DNA of 37,538 nt from an uncultured Clostridia bacterium (GTDB lineage Bacteria > Bacillota > Clostridia > Christensenellales > UBA1242). Both the position numbers and the translations under genes were made by a program. This document shows positions 17,748 through 26,052 of this stretch, piece after piece. The notes beneath the pieces were generated by a model. The model was not told the DNA's origin. It saw only the letters and a program-made list of their open reading frames with translations, and did no database searches. The stretch covers positions 1 to 37,538 of the forward strand of contig CALVJJ010000010.1 in NCBI GenBank assembly GCA_944332185.1. Direction: 5' to 3'. Each line of letters starts with the position of its first letter. Position 1 is the stretch's first letter.

Positions 17748-17778
17748 ATACGAAAAATAAAAAAGATCTATCAATTTT

Positions 17779-17802
17779 AAAGTGCCATAGAGCACTTTTT
17801 TT
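17779..17802 (+). terminator. Terminator of the dnaG-rpoD-trmK operon
   Basis: AAAGTGC (17779-17785) pairs with GCACTTT (17792-17798) around CATAGA, followed by T residues. Confidence 0.85.
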
Positions 17803-18008
17803 GTTGCTTATTGGATCATAAAGGAAACATTTAACTTTAAAAATTATGAATAAATATACAAAATAAAATATAAATATACGTACTAAAAACATATATCATA
17901 AGGTATTTATCTATCAAAAACATCATAACTTTTCATTCATAGTCCACCCAGTATGTGAAATATCATGATATTCAACATGAATGCAAAATGATCAGCATAT
18001 ACTACAAT

Positions 18009-19025
18009 ATGAATAAAAGAATAGTGAGTGGGATTTGTTTACTAATAGGGACTACGATTGGTGCAGGATTTGCGACAGGAAAGGAAAATGTTGTTTTCTT
18101 TGCTCAATATGGTTATTTGTTTGTACCGAATTGTCTTATTTTTTGTTTATGTTTTGCTTTTATGATAGATTCTTTTATGTTGATGGGTAGGGAACAATAT
18201 GTTATATCTATCAAAGAAGGTAATACAAGAATAATTTCGTATGGTAGATGGATTGTTTTTTTAGTTTGTTGTACCATACTATCTGGTATGTTTAGTGGAG
18301 TAAAGGAAATACTAACTTTACTTTATCCATCACACAGTACAGTCTTATTTTTTATCTTCTTTTTAGGAATGATATGGATTTCTTTTCTTAACATGAGAGG
18401 ACTTAAGACAATCAATGAGATTTGTGTTCCTTGTATCATTATCTATGTTATTTGTATTGGATTGTTCTCACCATATTCTTTAAGGGGACAAGAAGGGAAG
18501 TATCAAGTTATATCAAGTATCCTTTCATCGCTTAACTATTCTTTTTTTAATGTTTTTGTTTCTGGTTTTATCATGATGTCTTACGCAAAAAATTTATCTA
18601 GAGAAGAGATTAAAAAGATTGCAATAGGGGGAAGTGTTGTGATAAGCATTTTACTTGCTATTGCAAGCATTGTGTTTTTGTATTGTGATCCTTCTTTAAC
18701 AAAAGAAAGTCTACCTTTTTTAAGTGTTGCATTCTCTATTTCAAAACTGTTAGGGTGGTTTGGGATTGTCATCATAATGATTGCCATCATAACTTCTTTA
18801 GTATCAAATAGTGTAATAGCTAAAAATATTTTGACTCAAAGAAGATGTCCAACTATCCTTGCTGTTCTTTTACCATTAGGTGTTAGTTGGGGATTGTCTT
18901 TTATTGGCTTTGAAAAAATTATAGGATATTGCTATCCTATAATTGGATTCATTAGTATGTTGATTTGTGCGTTATTTACTTTTTATACAATTATTAAAAA
19001 AGATAAAAATACACTCGTTAATTGA
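18009..19025 (+). CDS. YkvI-family integral membrane protein
   Basis: A polytopic membrane protein of 338 residues with about ten hydrophobic segments. The first segment carries GTTIGAGFATGKENVVFF, the signature of the YkvI family, which has an amino-acid-transporter-like (LeuT/APC) fold and no assigned substrate. The frame is open from 17955, but the hydrophobic first helix begins right after the Met at 18009, so that start is preferred. None of the candidate starts has a good ribosome binding site. It is a single gene. Confidence 0.75.
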   Translation: MNKRIVSGICLLIGTTIGAGFATGKENVVFFAQYGYLFVPNCLIFCLCFAFMIDSFMLMGREQYVISIKEGNTRIISYGRWIVFLVCCTILSGMFSGVKEILTLLYPSHSTVLFFIFFLGMIWISFLNMRGLKTINEICVPCIIIYVICIGLFSPYSLRGQEGKYQVISSILSSLNYSFFNVFVSGFIMMSYAKNLSREEIKKIAIGGSVVISILLAIASIVFLYCDPSLTKESLPFLSVAFSISKLLGWFGIVIIMIAIITSLVSNSVIAKNILTQRRCPTILAVLLPLGVSWGLSFIGFEKIIGYCYPIIGFISMLICALFTFYTIIKKDKNTLVN

Positions 19026-19132
19026 CATAAACCTATATAATAATGTCACAAAGTATAAATAATTACAATAATTATCAATAAATAATGACATAAAATATAT
19101 AAAATGCATAATTAAAAAATAATTGAAAAACA

Positions 19133-19972
19133 CTAATTTTTGTTATGTTTTTTACGAATATACTTTTCAATTAGAGACACCAGTAGGTACATTCCAGTTG
19201 CTAAAATACATAACACAACTGTATTTGCCATGACTAAACTTAGATCTAGGACTTGACTACCATAATTGATTTGGTATCCTAATCCGGCACGACTACATAA
19301 GTATTCACCCATAATGGTACCGACCCATGCCAAACCAACATTGATTTTTAAAACAGAAATAAATTCTGGAATTGCATAAGGCAAAATGAGTTTTTTTAGA
19401 ATTTGCCATTTACTGGCACCCATACTTTTTAAAAGTAAGATTTTGTTTGGTTCACAGGAAAGAAAAGAGTTTAACATACTGATAATGGTAATGACAATCA
19501 TGATCATGACAGCCATAACAATGATGGCTTGTGTTCCTACTCCTACCCAAACAATGATCATAGGACCAAGAGCAATTTTTGGTAAACTATTCAAGACAAC
19601 GATATATGGTTCTAATATCTTTCTAATGGTTTCATTCCACCACAAGATGATGGCAATAAAACTACCCAAAAATGTAGCTATTAAAAAAGCAATGATCGTC
19701 TCACTTAAGGAAATCCAAGAATGGTATAATAATGATCCATCTTTTAAAGAAGATGCTATGGTATGCCATATTTTACTTGGTGAGCTAGTAATGAAATTAT
19801 CAATAATATTGTATTTCGCCAAGATCTCCCATAGTAAAACGATAACAACAAATAGAATAATTTGGCTTGAAAAAATAAATATTTTTTTACGTGTTTGTTG
19901 ATGTTTATATTTTTGATATTCTTTAGAATACGTTGGTTTTTGTGTAAGTAAGTGTTGATTATGTTTCATCAT
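19133..19972 (-). CDS. ABC importer permease (nitrate/sulfonate/thiamine-precursor type)
   Basis: An inner-membrane permease of 279 residues with about six membrane helices. It carries the EAA-loop motif KSMGASKWQILKKLILPYAIP that docks on the ATPase. It belongs to the SsuC/TauC/ThiX-like branch. The ATG at 19972 overlaps the end of the ATPase gene by 14 bases, with AAGGA eight bases upstream inside that gene, so translation is coupled. The substrate is discussed under the binding protein. Confidence 0.88.
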   Translation of the reverse strand: MMKHNQHLLTQKPTYSKEYQKYKHQQTRKKIFIFSSQIILFVVIVLLWEILAKYNIIDNFITSSPSKIWHTIASSLKDGSLLYHSWISLSETIIAFLIATFLGSFIAIILWWNETIRKILEPYIVVLNSLPKIALGPMIIVWVGVGTQAIIVMAVMIMIVITIISMLNSFLSCEPNKILLLKSMGASKWQILKKLILPYAIPEFISVLKINVGLAWVGTIMGEYLCSRAGLGYQINYGSQVLDLSLVMANTVVLCILATGMYLLVSLIEKYIRKKHNKN

Positions 19973-20714
19973 ATTGTAAATCCTTCCATATTTGATCAAA
20001 ATACATTTGAAATTTCTTATCTTCTCTTCGTTGTAATGGAGTAAGATGAGAATCAAATTGCAACTGGTATTCTTTTTTTATCGTAGCAGGGCGTTTGGAT
20101 AACACAATGATTCTGTCTGATAAACTAATCGCTTCAGATATATCATGTGTTACCAAAATAGCTGCTTTTTTTTCTTTATTGAGAATATCTTTGACATCAT
20201 CACACACAGCCATTCTAGTCTGGTAATCTAGGGCAGAAAATGGTTCATCTAATAGCAAAACTTCTGGTTCTAATACCAGTGTTCTAATCAGAGCTACTCT
20301 TTGTCTCATACCTCCAGATAATTGCGAAGGGTGTTGTTTTTTAAATTCCTTCAATCCATATTTATCAAGTAATTGATTGGCAAATTTTACAGTGTTTTTA
20401 TTGTTCTTTTTCTGTATTTCGAGTCCAATCATAACATTTTTTATAATCGTTCTCCACTCAAATAATTCATCTTTTTGGAGCATATAACCGGTAAGTGTAT
20501 GTTTGTCTTTTTGATGAAATATGATAGTACCGACAGTTGGTTTGATAAGTTTTGCAATAATGGATAATATGGTTGTTTTCCCACAGCCACTTGGTCCAAC
20601 AATACTAATGAATTCCCCATCATGCACTGAAAAAGTAATGTCTTTTAGGGCTTGTGTTTCGCCGTTTTGACTAAAATACGTAAGACCAACATTTTCTAGT
20701 TTTAATACTTCCAT
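19959..20714 (-). CDS. ABC importer ATP-binding protein (SsuB/TauB-like)
   Basis: The 251-residue ATPase powers the importer. The Walker A is GPSGCGKTT, the Q-loop is MLQKDELFEW, the signature is LSGGMRQR, the Walker B is VLLLDEPFSALD and the switch is THD. The ATG at 20714 is six bases after GGAG. The in-frame TTG at 20726 overlaps that site and is rejected. A perfect 18-base inverted repeat lies immediately upstream of the ribosome binding site. Confidence 0.92.
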   Translation of the reverse strand: MEVLKLENVGLTYFSQNGETQALKDITFSVHDGEFISIVGPSGCGKTTILSIIAKLIKPTVGTIIFHQKDKHTLTGYMLQKDELFEWRTIIKNVMIGLEIQKKNNKNTVKFANQLLDKYGLKEFKKQHPSQLSGGMRQRVALIRTLVLEPEVLLLDEPFSALDYQTRMAVCDDVKDILNKEKKAAILVTHDISEAISLSDRIIVLSKRPATIKKEYQLQFDSHLTPLQRREDKKFQMYFDQIWKDLQYDET

Positions 20715-20725
20715 ATTGAACTCCA

Positions 20726-20743
20726 ATGAGCAGTATTGCTCAT
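20726..20743. repeat. Perfect inverted repeat before the ABC ATPase gene
   Basis: ATGAGCA (20726-20732), GTAT, TGCTCAT (20737-20743). It is directly adjacent to the GGAG of the ATPase gene (complement of 20721-20724). It could be a repressor operator or an RNA hairpin that modulates translation. It has no T run and is not a terminator. Confidence 0.5.
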
Positions 20744-20797
20744 TCCATTGTACGTAAAAAATAGAAATTTTGTTCCTTTAAAAATGTATAATTATAC

Positions 20798-20826
20798 AAA
20801 AAGGAAGTGTTTAGCAAAACACTTCC
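20798..20826 (-). terminator. Terminator or attenuator between binding protein and ATPase genes
   Basis: On the minus strand GGAAGTGTTT (complement of 20817-20826) pairs perfectly with AAACACTTCC (complement of 20803-20812) around TGCT. TTTTTG follows. It would end the transcript of the upstream lipoprotein gene, so the ATPase and permease need read-through or their own promoter. Confidence 0.8.
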
Positions 20827-20928
20827 ATTGTTATTTTTTATTATTTGTCAAATTTTTAAAAAATTGATTGTTGGTTGATCTTATACAAACATCAAGTATT
20901 GCTGATTAGGACTACTACATATCATGTT

Positions 20929-21927
20929 TTATACAAATTCTTTCATGACTTCTATAGCATAAGAATTGTCCACTACAGTTTGGAAAGCAACTTGTTTTGT
21001 GATTTGACCTGCATTTTCCATAATGGCTAATAATCTTTGGTAGGAGTCTTCTGTCATAACAGGGGTATCGTTCCAGGCATCAATTTGTTTATAACTTTCA
21101 ATGGCATATTTTATGGATTGAATATCTGTGCCAGGGAAAGAAGGTAGTAAACTTTGAGCAACTTCATCTAGATTGCCTGTGGTTAAGAATTGGTAGCCTT
21201 TTACGACTGCACGTAAGAATTTTTTAATTTGATCTTCATTCTTATCTAAGTAGGAACGATTTGCCATAAAGCAAGTGTATGGAACTTCTCCAGAATCTTG
21301 CCCAATGCTCGTAACGATATATCCTTTGCCTGCATTTTCTAATTCAGTGGCAGTAGGCTCAAATAGGGTGGTATAATCTCCTGTACCAGCTACGAATGCT
21401 GGGCCCATATTGTTAAAACTAATGTCATAATTGAGTGTAATATTTTGCCCATCATAATATCCTTTTTGATTTAGGACATATTCTAATGTCATAGCTGGCA
21501 ATCCACCTTTTCTACCGGCTATGATTTCGGTATTTTCTAGATTCGTCCAATCAAAATTGGTTTCTTGTGTTCGACCAAATAAAAAAGAACCATCGCGTTT
21601 TGTTAATTGACCAAAAATAATTGGCAAATCTTTTTTGTCTTGACTGGCTACATAAACACTGGTTTCTGGACCTAGCAGTGCAATATCTGCACTATTAGAT
21701 AATACAGCTGTCATACTTTTATCGCTTCCACCACCATTGGTTAATTCAATGGTATAGCCTTCTTCTTCAAAATATCCTTTATTCATCGCAACGTAAAATG
21801 GGGCATAAAAAATACTATGTGTAACTTCGTTGACACGAATGATGTTATCATCTTTTTGACAAGAGCAACCCATAAGAGATACAAAAGTAATGACGAGGAC
21901 TGCTAAAATAATAGATAGTTTCTTCAT
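20929..21927 (-). CDS. ABC importer substrate-binding lipoprotein (NMT1/THI5-like)
   Basis: A 332-residue exported lipoprotein. The signal peptide ends in the lipobox LMGC (Cys at about 22). The mature part follows the NMT1/THI5/SsuA-like pattern: VTHSIFYAPFYVAMNKGYF, then YTIELTNGGGSDK, and later ALLGPETSVYVA. This fold binds nitrate, sulfonates, taurine or thiamine pyrimidine precursors. No TPP riboswitch or other substrate-telling element is visible upstream, so the ligand is open. AAGGAGGT lies at good spacing before the ATG. A strong terminator separates it from its ATPase, allowing the binding protein to be made in excess. Confidence 0.88.
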   Translation of the reverse strand: MKKLSIILAVLVITFVSLMGCSCQKDDNIIRVNEVTHSIFYAPFYVAMNKGYFEEEGYTIELTNGGGSDKSMTAVLSNSADIALLGPETSVYVASQDKKDLPIIFGQLTKRDGSFLFGRTQETNFDWTNLENTEIIAGRKGGLPAMTLEYVLNQKGYYDGQNITLNYDISFNNMGPAFVAGTGDYTTLFEPTATELENAGKGYIVTSIGQDSGEVPYTCFMANRSYLDKNEDQIKKFLRAVVKGYQFLTTGNLDEVAQSLLPSFPGTDIQSIKYAIESYKQIDAWNDTPVMTEDSYQRLLAIMENAGQITKQVAFQTVVDNSYAIEVMKEFV

Positions 21928-22007
21928 GTTGACCTCCTTATGTCGTAGAAACTATAATATTTTATTCTAGATGTCGGTATGTTTGTGAAAAAAATTGAGT
22001 TTAGGTC

Positions 22008-22036
22008 TTGTCTTTCTAAAAAAAGTGTGATACAAT
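22008..22036 (+). promoter_or_regulatory. Promoter for the small membrane protein gene
   Basis: TTGTCT (22008-22013) and TACAAT (22031-22036) are spaced by 17 bases, about 70 bases before the start codon at 22104. Confidence 0.55.
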
Positions 22037-22103
22037 GAGTAAAAAATAGGGTAGGAGTAGACTGTTTTTGATGTCTTACCGTTTTTAAAGTGGAGATTTG
22101 AAT

Positions 22104-22364
22104 ATGTTTTTAATTACATTTTCTGAAATATGGAATACGATGATAAGCGTGATTGTCGAACGTTTTCAACTAAAAACAGTGGTTGCTGGGGTGATTTTTG
22201 CCATTATTGGTTTGGTATTGTCCGTGATGGCAAGAAGATTAGCAAGAGCAATTAGACGCACGAATGATATTGATGATCATGATACTGTGTATTTAATTTT
22301 TAAAGCGTTAGGATTGGGGTGTTTATTTGTATCCATGCTGATTTTAATTTTTAAAGAATTTTAA
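22104..22364 (+). CDS. Small two-helix membrane protein, unknown function
   Basis: An 86-residue protein. Hydrophobic segment 1 is about residues 26-44 (TVVAGVIFAIIGLVLSVMA). Segment 2 is about 64-84 (VYLIFKALGLGCLFVSMLI). A short charged loop with RRLARAIRRTNDIDDHD lies between them; the Arg-rich side should stay in the cytoplasm. GTGGAG lies about eight bases before the ATG at 22104, so the upstream TTG is not needed. A promoter and terminator frame it as a one-gene unit. I recognise no family. Confidence 0.75.
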   Translation: MFLITFSEIWNTMISVIVERFQLKTVVAGVIFAIIGLVLSVMARRLARAIRRTNDIDDHDTVYLIFKALGLGCLFVSMLILIFKEF

Positions 22365-22384
22365 GAGCTTCGGCTCTTTTTTTT
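22363..22384 (+). terminator. Terminator with UUCG tetraloop
   Basis: AAGAGC (22363-22368), TTCG, GCTCTT (22373-22378), then a T run. The stem overlaps the stop codon of the small membrane protein. The UUCG loop makes a short but very stable hairpin. Confidence 0.9.
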
Positions 22385-22494
22385 ACGTTGTAGTGCGTAA
22401 AATTGGAAAAAATAGATGATAAAAATTCTTGTCAAAATCAAGATAATTTGATATGATTATCATAATTGATGAAATTTTAGACAAAGGAAAGAAT

Positions 22495-25113
22495 ATGAAC
22501 AAAACATTAGATCCAAAAAGTTATGAAAAAGATATTTATAGCATGTGGCTTGATAAAGGGTATTTTAAAGCCAATGTGAATAAAAACAAAAGTCCTTTTA
22601 CCATCATCATGCCACCACCAAATATTACGAGTAAGTTGCATATTGGTCATGCTTATACTACTACTTTGCAAGACACGATCATTAGGTATAAAAGAATGCA
22701 AGGATATGAAGCATTATTGTTGCCGGGGACTGATCATGCTGCTCTTGCGACAGAAGTGAAGGTTGTAGAAAAATTGAAGAAAGAAGGCAAGACCAAAGAA
22801 ATGTTGGGTAGGAAGGCTTTTCTTGAAGAAATGCAAAAATGGTATCATCAATATGGTAATTTGATTTTAGAACAATTCAAACAAATGGGTGTGAGTTGTG
22901 ACTGGGATAGACTAGCTTTTACCATGGACGAAGATAGACAAAAATCTGTACGTTATGCCTTCAAACATTTGTATGATAAAGGGTTAATTTATCAAGGGGA
23001 TCGTATTACCAACTGGTGTTGTTCTTGTCATACAGCACTATCCAATATTGAAGTTGAATATGAAGATCATCATGGGTATATTTATCATATAAGATATCCA
23101 TTCCAAGATGGAAGCGGATATATTGTAGTAGCAACCACGCGTCCAGAAACACTCATGGGAGATGTGGCAGTTGCAGTCAATCCTACTGATGAAAGATATA
23201 CTGGAATTGTGGGAAAAATGTTGGATTTGCCACTGGTACATAGGGCTATTCCAATCATCGCAGATGCTTATGTCGATAAGGAATTTGGGACAGGTATGGT
23301 GAAAATTACACCAGCACATGATCCAAATGATTATGAAGTAGGGAAAAGACATCATTTACCAATGATACAAACCATCAATTTAGATGGCACGATGAATGAA
23401 AATGCAGGTGCTGAGTATTGTGGTTTGGATCGATTTGCTTGTCGAGAAAAAGTTGTAGAAGACCTAAAAAACCTTGACTTGATCGAAAAAATAGAAAAAT
23501 ACGACAACAAGGTAGGACATTGTCAACGTTGTCATTCTGTGATCGAACCAATGCTTTCAAAACAATGGTACGTTAGAATGAAGGAATTGGCAAAACCAGC
23601 GATTGATGTTGTGAAAGATGGACAACTAAAATTTGTTCCAAAACGCTTTGAAAATTTGTACTTAAGTTGGATGGAAAATATTGATGATTGGTGCATCAGT
23701 AGACAACTTTGGTCAGGACATCGAATTCCTGTTTTTACTTGTGAAGATTGTGGACAAAAAATAGTAGAATTAGAAGATCCTACTGTATGTCCTCATTGTG
23801 GATCTACTCATTTAACACAAGACGAAGATGCTTTGGATACATGGTTTAGTTCTGCATTATGGCCATTTAGTACATTGGGTTGGCCAAATAAAACAGAAGA
23901 TTTGGCATATTTTTATCCTACTAGTTTGATGATCACAGCTTATGATATCATCTTTTTCTGGGTAGCAAGAATGATTTTTAGTGGCTTGGAATATATGGGA
24001 CAAATTCCTTTCAAAGAAGTGCTAATGCACGGGTTAGTACGTGACAATTTGGGCAGAAAAATGAGTAAATCTTTGGGAAACGGAATAGATCCAGTAGAGA
24101 TGATTGAAAAATATGGTACAGATGCATTACGTTATAGTTTAGTGATGGGAACGGCTATTGGAATGGACGCCAAATTTGGTATGGAAAAAATCGAAACCAG
24201 TAGGAATTTCCTAAATAAACTATGGAATGCAAGTAGATTTGTGTTAGAAAGCTTAAAACAAGCAGATTTTGTGCTAAAAGATATTCATACTATTGCTCTT
24301 GATGGATTAGATGAATATATTTTAACAGAACTTAGTCATACGATAGAAGAAGTGGAAAAAAGTTATGAAAAATATGATTTATCAGTCGTGGCTAGTTCTA
24401 TTTATGAATTTGTTTGGACAAAATTCTGTGACTGGTATATTGAAGGAATAAAGCCAAAATTATATAGCAATGATCCACAAATTAGGAATGATACCATCAA
24501 TATTTTAGTATATATTCTAGACAAAATCTTAAAACTATTGCATCCTATTTGTCCATTCGTAACGGAAGAAATTTACCAAAATTTACCAAATCACGGACCA
24601 TCTATCATGATAGATAGTTTCCCACATATTGACAAAGAATTGCTTTTCGTAGATCATAGAGATATTATAGAAGATCTTATGGAAGCCATTCGTGGAGTAA
24701 GAAATATTCGTGCAGAAATGAATGTTGCAGACAATATTAGAACCAATATCTATATTGAGATACTAGATGCAGAAGAGATTATCAATAGTGTATTGTACGC
24801 TATTCCAAAATTAGCGTTTGGCAAAGAAATTTGTAAAGGAAAATGTGACAATGCTAAAATGATTGTAGCAAAACACGTCAAACTATATTTGCCAGTAGAT
24901 GATATGGTAGATAAAGAAGCAGAGATACTAAGGCTAACTAAAGAACTAGAAAAAATTGATAAAGAGATCGCTAGGTCAAAATCTATGCTTAATAATGCAG
25001 GGTTTGTTTCCAAAGCTCCACAAAAATTAGTAGATGCTGAAAAAGAAAAATTACAACAACATGAAGAACATAGAAAGACCATTATTAGCAGTATTGATGC
25101 CATGAAAAAATAA
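22495..25113 (+). CDS. valS: Valyl-tRNA synthetase
   Basis: The 872-residue class I enzyme charges tRNA-Val. HIGH appears as LHIGHA (H49 to H52). The editing domain carries TTRPETLMGDVAVAV. The adenylation loop is KMSKS at 522-526. A zinc-ribbon-like pair, CEDC and CPHC, lies at about 415-440. The C-terminal coiled coil (EAEILRLTKELEKIDKEIAR) is typical of ValRS. The ATG at 22495 follows AAAGGAAAG; the earlier ATG at 22453 lacks a site and adds no conserved residues. A possible promoter (TTGTCA, 17 bases, TATGAT) lies about 40 bases upstream. No T-box leader fits in the about 110-base gap. Confidence 0.96.
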   Translation: MNKTLDPKSYEKDIYSMWLDKGYFKANVNKNKSPFTIIMPPPNITSKLHIGHAYTTTLQDTIIRYKRMQGYEALLLPGTDHAALATEVKVVEKLKKEGKTKEMLGRKAFLEEMQKWYHQYGNLILEQFKQMGVSCDWDRLAFTMDEDRQKSVRYAFKHLYDKGLIYQGDRITNWCCSCHTALSNIEVEYEDHHGYIYHIRYPFQDGSGYIVVATTRPETLMGDVAVAVNPTDERYTGIVGKMLDLPLVHRAIPIIADAYVDKEFGTGMVKITPAHDPNDYEVGKRHHLPMIQTINLDGTMNENAGAEYCGLDRFACREKVVEDLKNLDLIEKIEKYDNKVGHCQRCHSVIEPMLSKQWYVRMKELAKPAIDVVKDGQLKFVPKRFENLYLSWMENIDDWCISRQLWSGHRIPVFTCEDCGQKIVELEDPTVCPHCGSTHLTQDEDALDTWFSSALWPFSTLGWPNKTEDLAYFYPTSLMITAYDIIFFWVARMIFSGLEYMGQIPFKEVLMHGLVRDNLGRKMSKSLGNGIDPVEMIEKYGTDALRYSLVMGTAIGMDAKFGMEKIETSRNFLNKLWNASRFVLESLKQADFVLKDIHTIALDGLDEYILTELSHTIEEVEKSYEKYDLSVVASSIYEFVWTKFCDWYIEGIKPKLYSNDPQIRNDTINILVYILDKILKLLHPICPFVTEEIYQNLPNHGPSIMIDSFPHIDKELLFVDHRDIIEDLMEAIRGVRNIRAEMNVADNIRTNIYIEILDAEEIINSVLYAIPKLAFGKEICKGKCDNAKMIVAKHVKLYLPVDDMVDKEAEILRLTKELEKIDKEIARSKSMLNNAGFVSKAPQKLVDAEKEKLQQHEEHRKTIISSIDAMKK

Positions 25114-25154
25114 GATGGGATACTCTAGCACTGTTAAAACTAGTGTCATGATTT

Positions 25155-25188
25155 AGAGAATTAGATACAATATCTAGTTCTCTTTTTT
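25155..25188 (+). terminator. Terminator after valS
   Basis: A 13-base stem (25155-25167 with 25171-25183, one G-T pair) closes a CAA loop and is followed by T residues, about 40 bases after the valS stop. Confidence 0.85.
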
Positions 25189-25344
25189 GGCTTCTTGATA
25201 GGGAGAAAATATTTATCATTATAGCTATCACAAACAATAGTGTAAGACAAGCAATACGACTAAGTACCAAAAATTTCATGTTTCAAAAATAGTGTCAAGT
25301 TTTGTCAATTTATGGTGTACTAAAACATAATTAGGAGGTATAGT

Positions 25345-25392
25345 ATGGTGTTTGCATCAAAATTAGGAAAAGACTCGTATCGTGTTTTATAA
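25345..25392 (+). CDS. Possible 15-residue peptide with consensus ribosome binding site
   Basis: A reading frame MVFASKLGKDSYRVL. It starts six bases after TTAGGAGGT, the best ribosome binding site in this part of the window. A hairpin followed by CCTTTTTT lies about 110 bases downstream (25503-25537). It may be a leader peptide or small peptide gene between valS and the giant gene. It may also be a decayed gene start, since no homology is recognised. Judged only from its start signal, so confidence is low. Confidence 0.35.
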   Translation: MVFASKLGKDSYRVL

Positions 25393-26052
25393 AAGATGTA
25401 AAATAATAAAGATGTTTTTTTAGTGTTTAAAAAGCATTCAAAAATTGCAAAAATTTTTTTAAGATGAATCAAATACAAGGATCATTTAGTTAAAAAAATA
25501 TCAAAGGTGTTATGTAATCAAACATAAAGCCTTTTTTAAATTTTGTTTGTTTCAATTTGATAAAATTTGATTTTGTATTGTTAACATAAAAACAAGAGTA
25601 AATGATAGAAAAATAAATTGCAAACATGATGGTAAATGATAATTTTTTATATCAAAAATTTTTCATAATAAGTATAAATTTTTATTCTTTAATAAAGTCA
25701 TAAAAATGTAAAAAATTGTCGATAAATATTTGCCAAAAAATTTTATTTATTATAAACTACATACAGATTAGTACTGCTATATATTATATTATAAATAATA
25801 TATAAGAAACAAACTATATCATAAAACAAAATACAAAATTGCAATATTTTTCATGTTTTTATATGTAGATTGTAAGATACTAATATGATTATGATGGGTA
25901 TGATAATCGATACGAAACTTTTCGAAATTATATACTATTTAATTCTAATCGATCAGCATACAGGAAATTGAAAATTATGATAAATATATTCTTTTAAAGA
26001 TACGAGAATACATAATAAAATTTTAGAAACAGTCAACACTAAAAGTAGGTAA
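25393..26052. other. Long AT-rich non-coding region before the giant gene
   Basis: About 660 bases with no convincing gene on either strand. It is very AT-rich. It contains the possible terminator above, an all-AT inverted repeat (25779-25787 with 25795-25803), and two exact copies of TAATCGAT (25904-25911 and 25946-25953) set 42 bases apart. Several AT-rich boxes could be promoters for the giant gene, but none stands out. An in-frame TAA sits directly before the giant gene's first ATG. Confidence 0.6.
25503..25537 (+). terminator. Possible terminator in the valS-giant gene gap
   Basis: AAAGG (25503-25507) pairs with CCTTT, and inside it TTATGT pairs with ACATAA across a two-by-two mismatch. 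A T run follows. It is weaker than the other terminators in the window. It could end a transcript that starts near the 15-codon frame. Confidence 0.4.

Noticed and set aside
21928-22103. TPP or other riboswitch upstream of the binding-protein lipoprotein
   Set aside because: The divergent gap is short. It contains a ribosome binding site and a plus-strand promoter but no conserved riboswitch core.
22385-22494. T-box leader before valS
   Set aside because: Only about 110 bases separate the previous terminator from valS. No T-box consensus or antiterminator structure is visible.
25085-25279. Minus-strand 64-codon frame beginning MKFLVLSRIACLTLL
   Set aside because: The start looks like a membrane segment, but there is no ribosome binding site. 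The frame reads through the valS terminator hairpin and into the valS 3' end.
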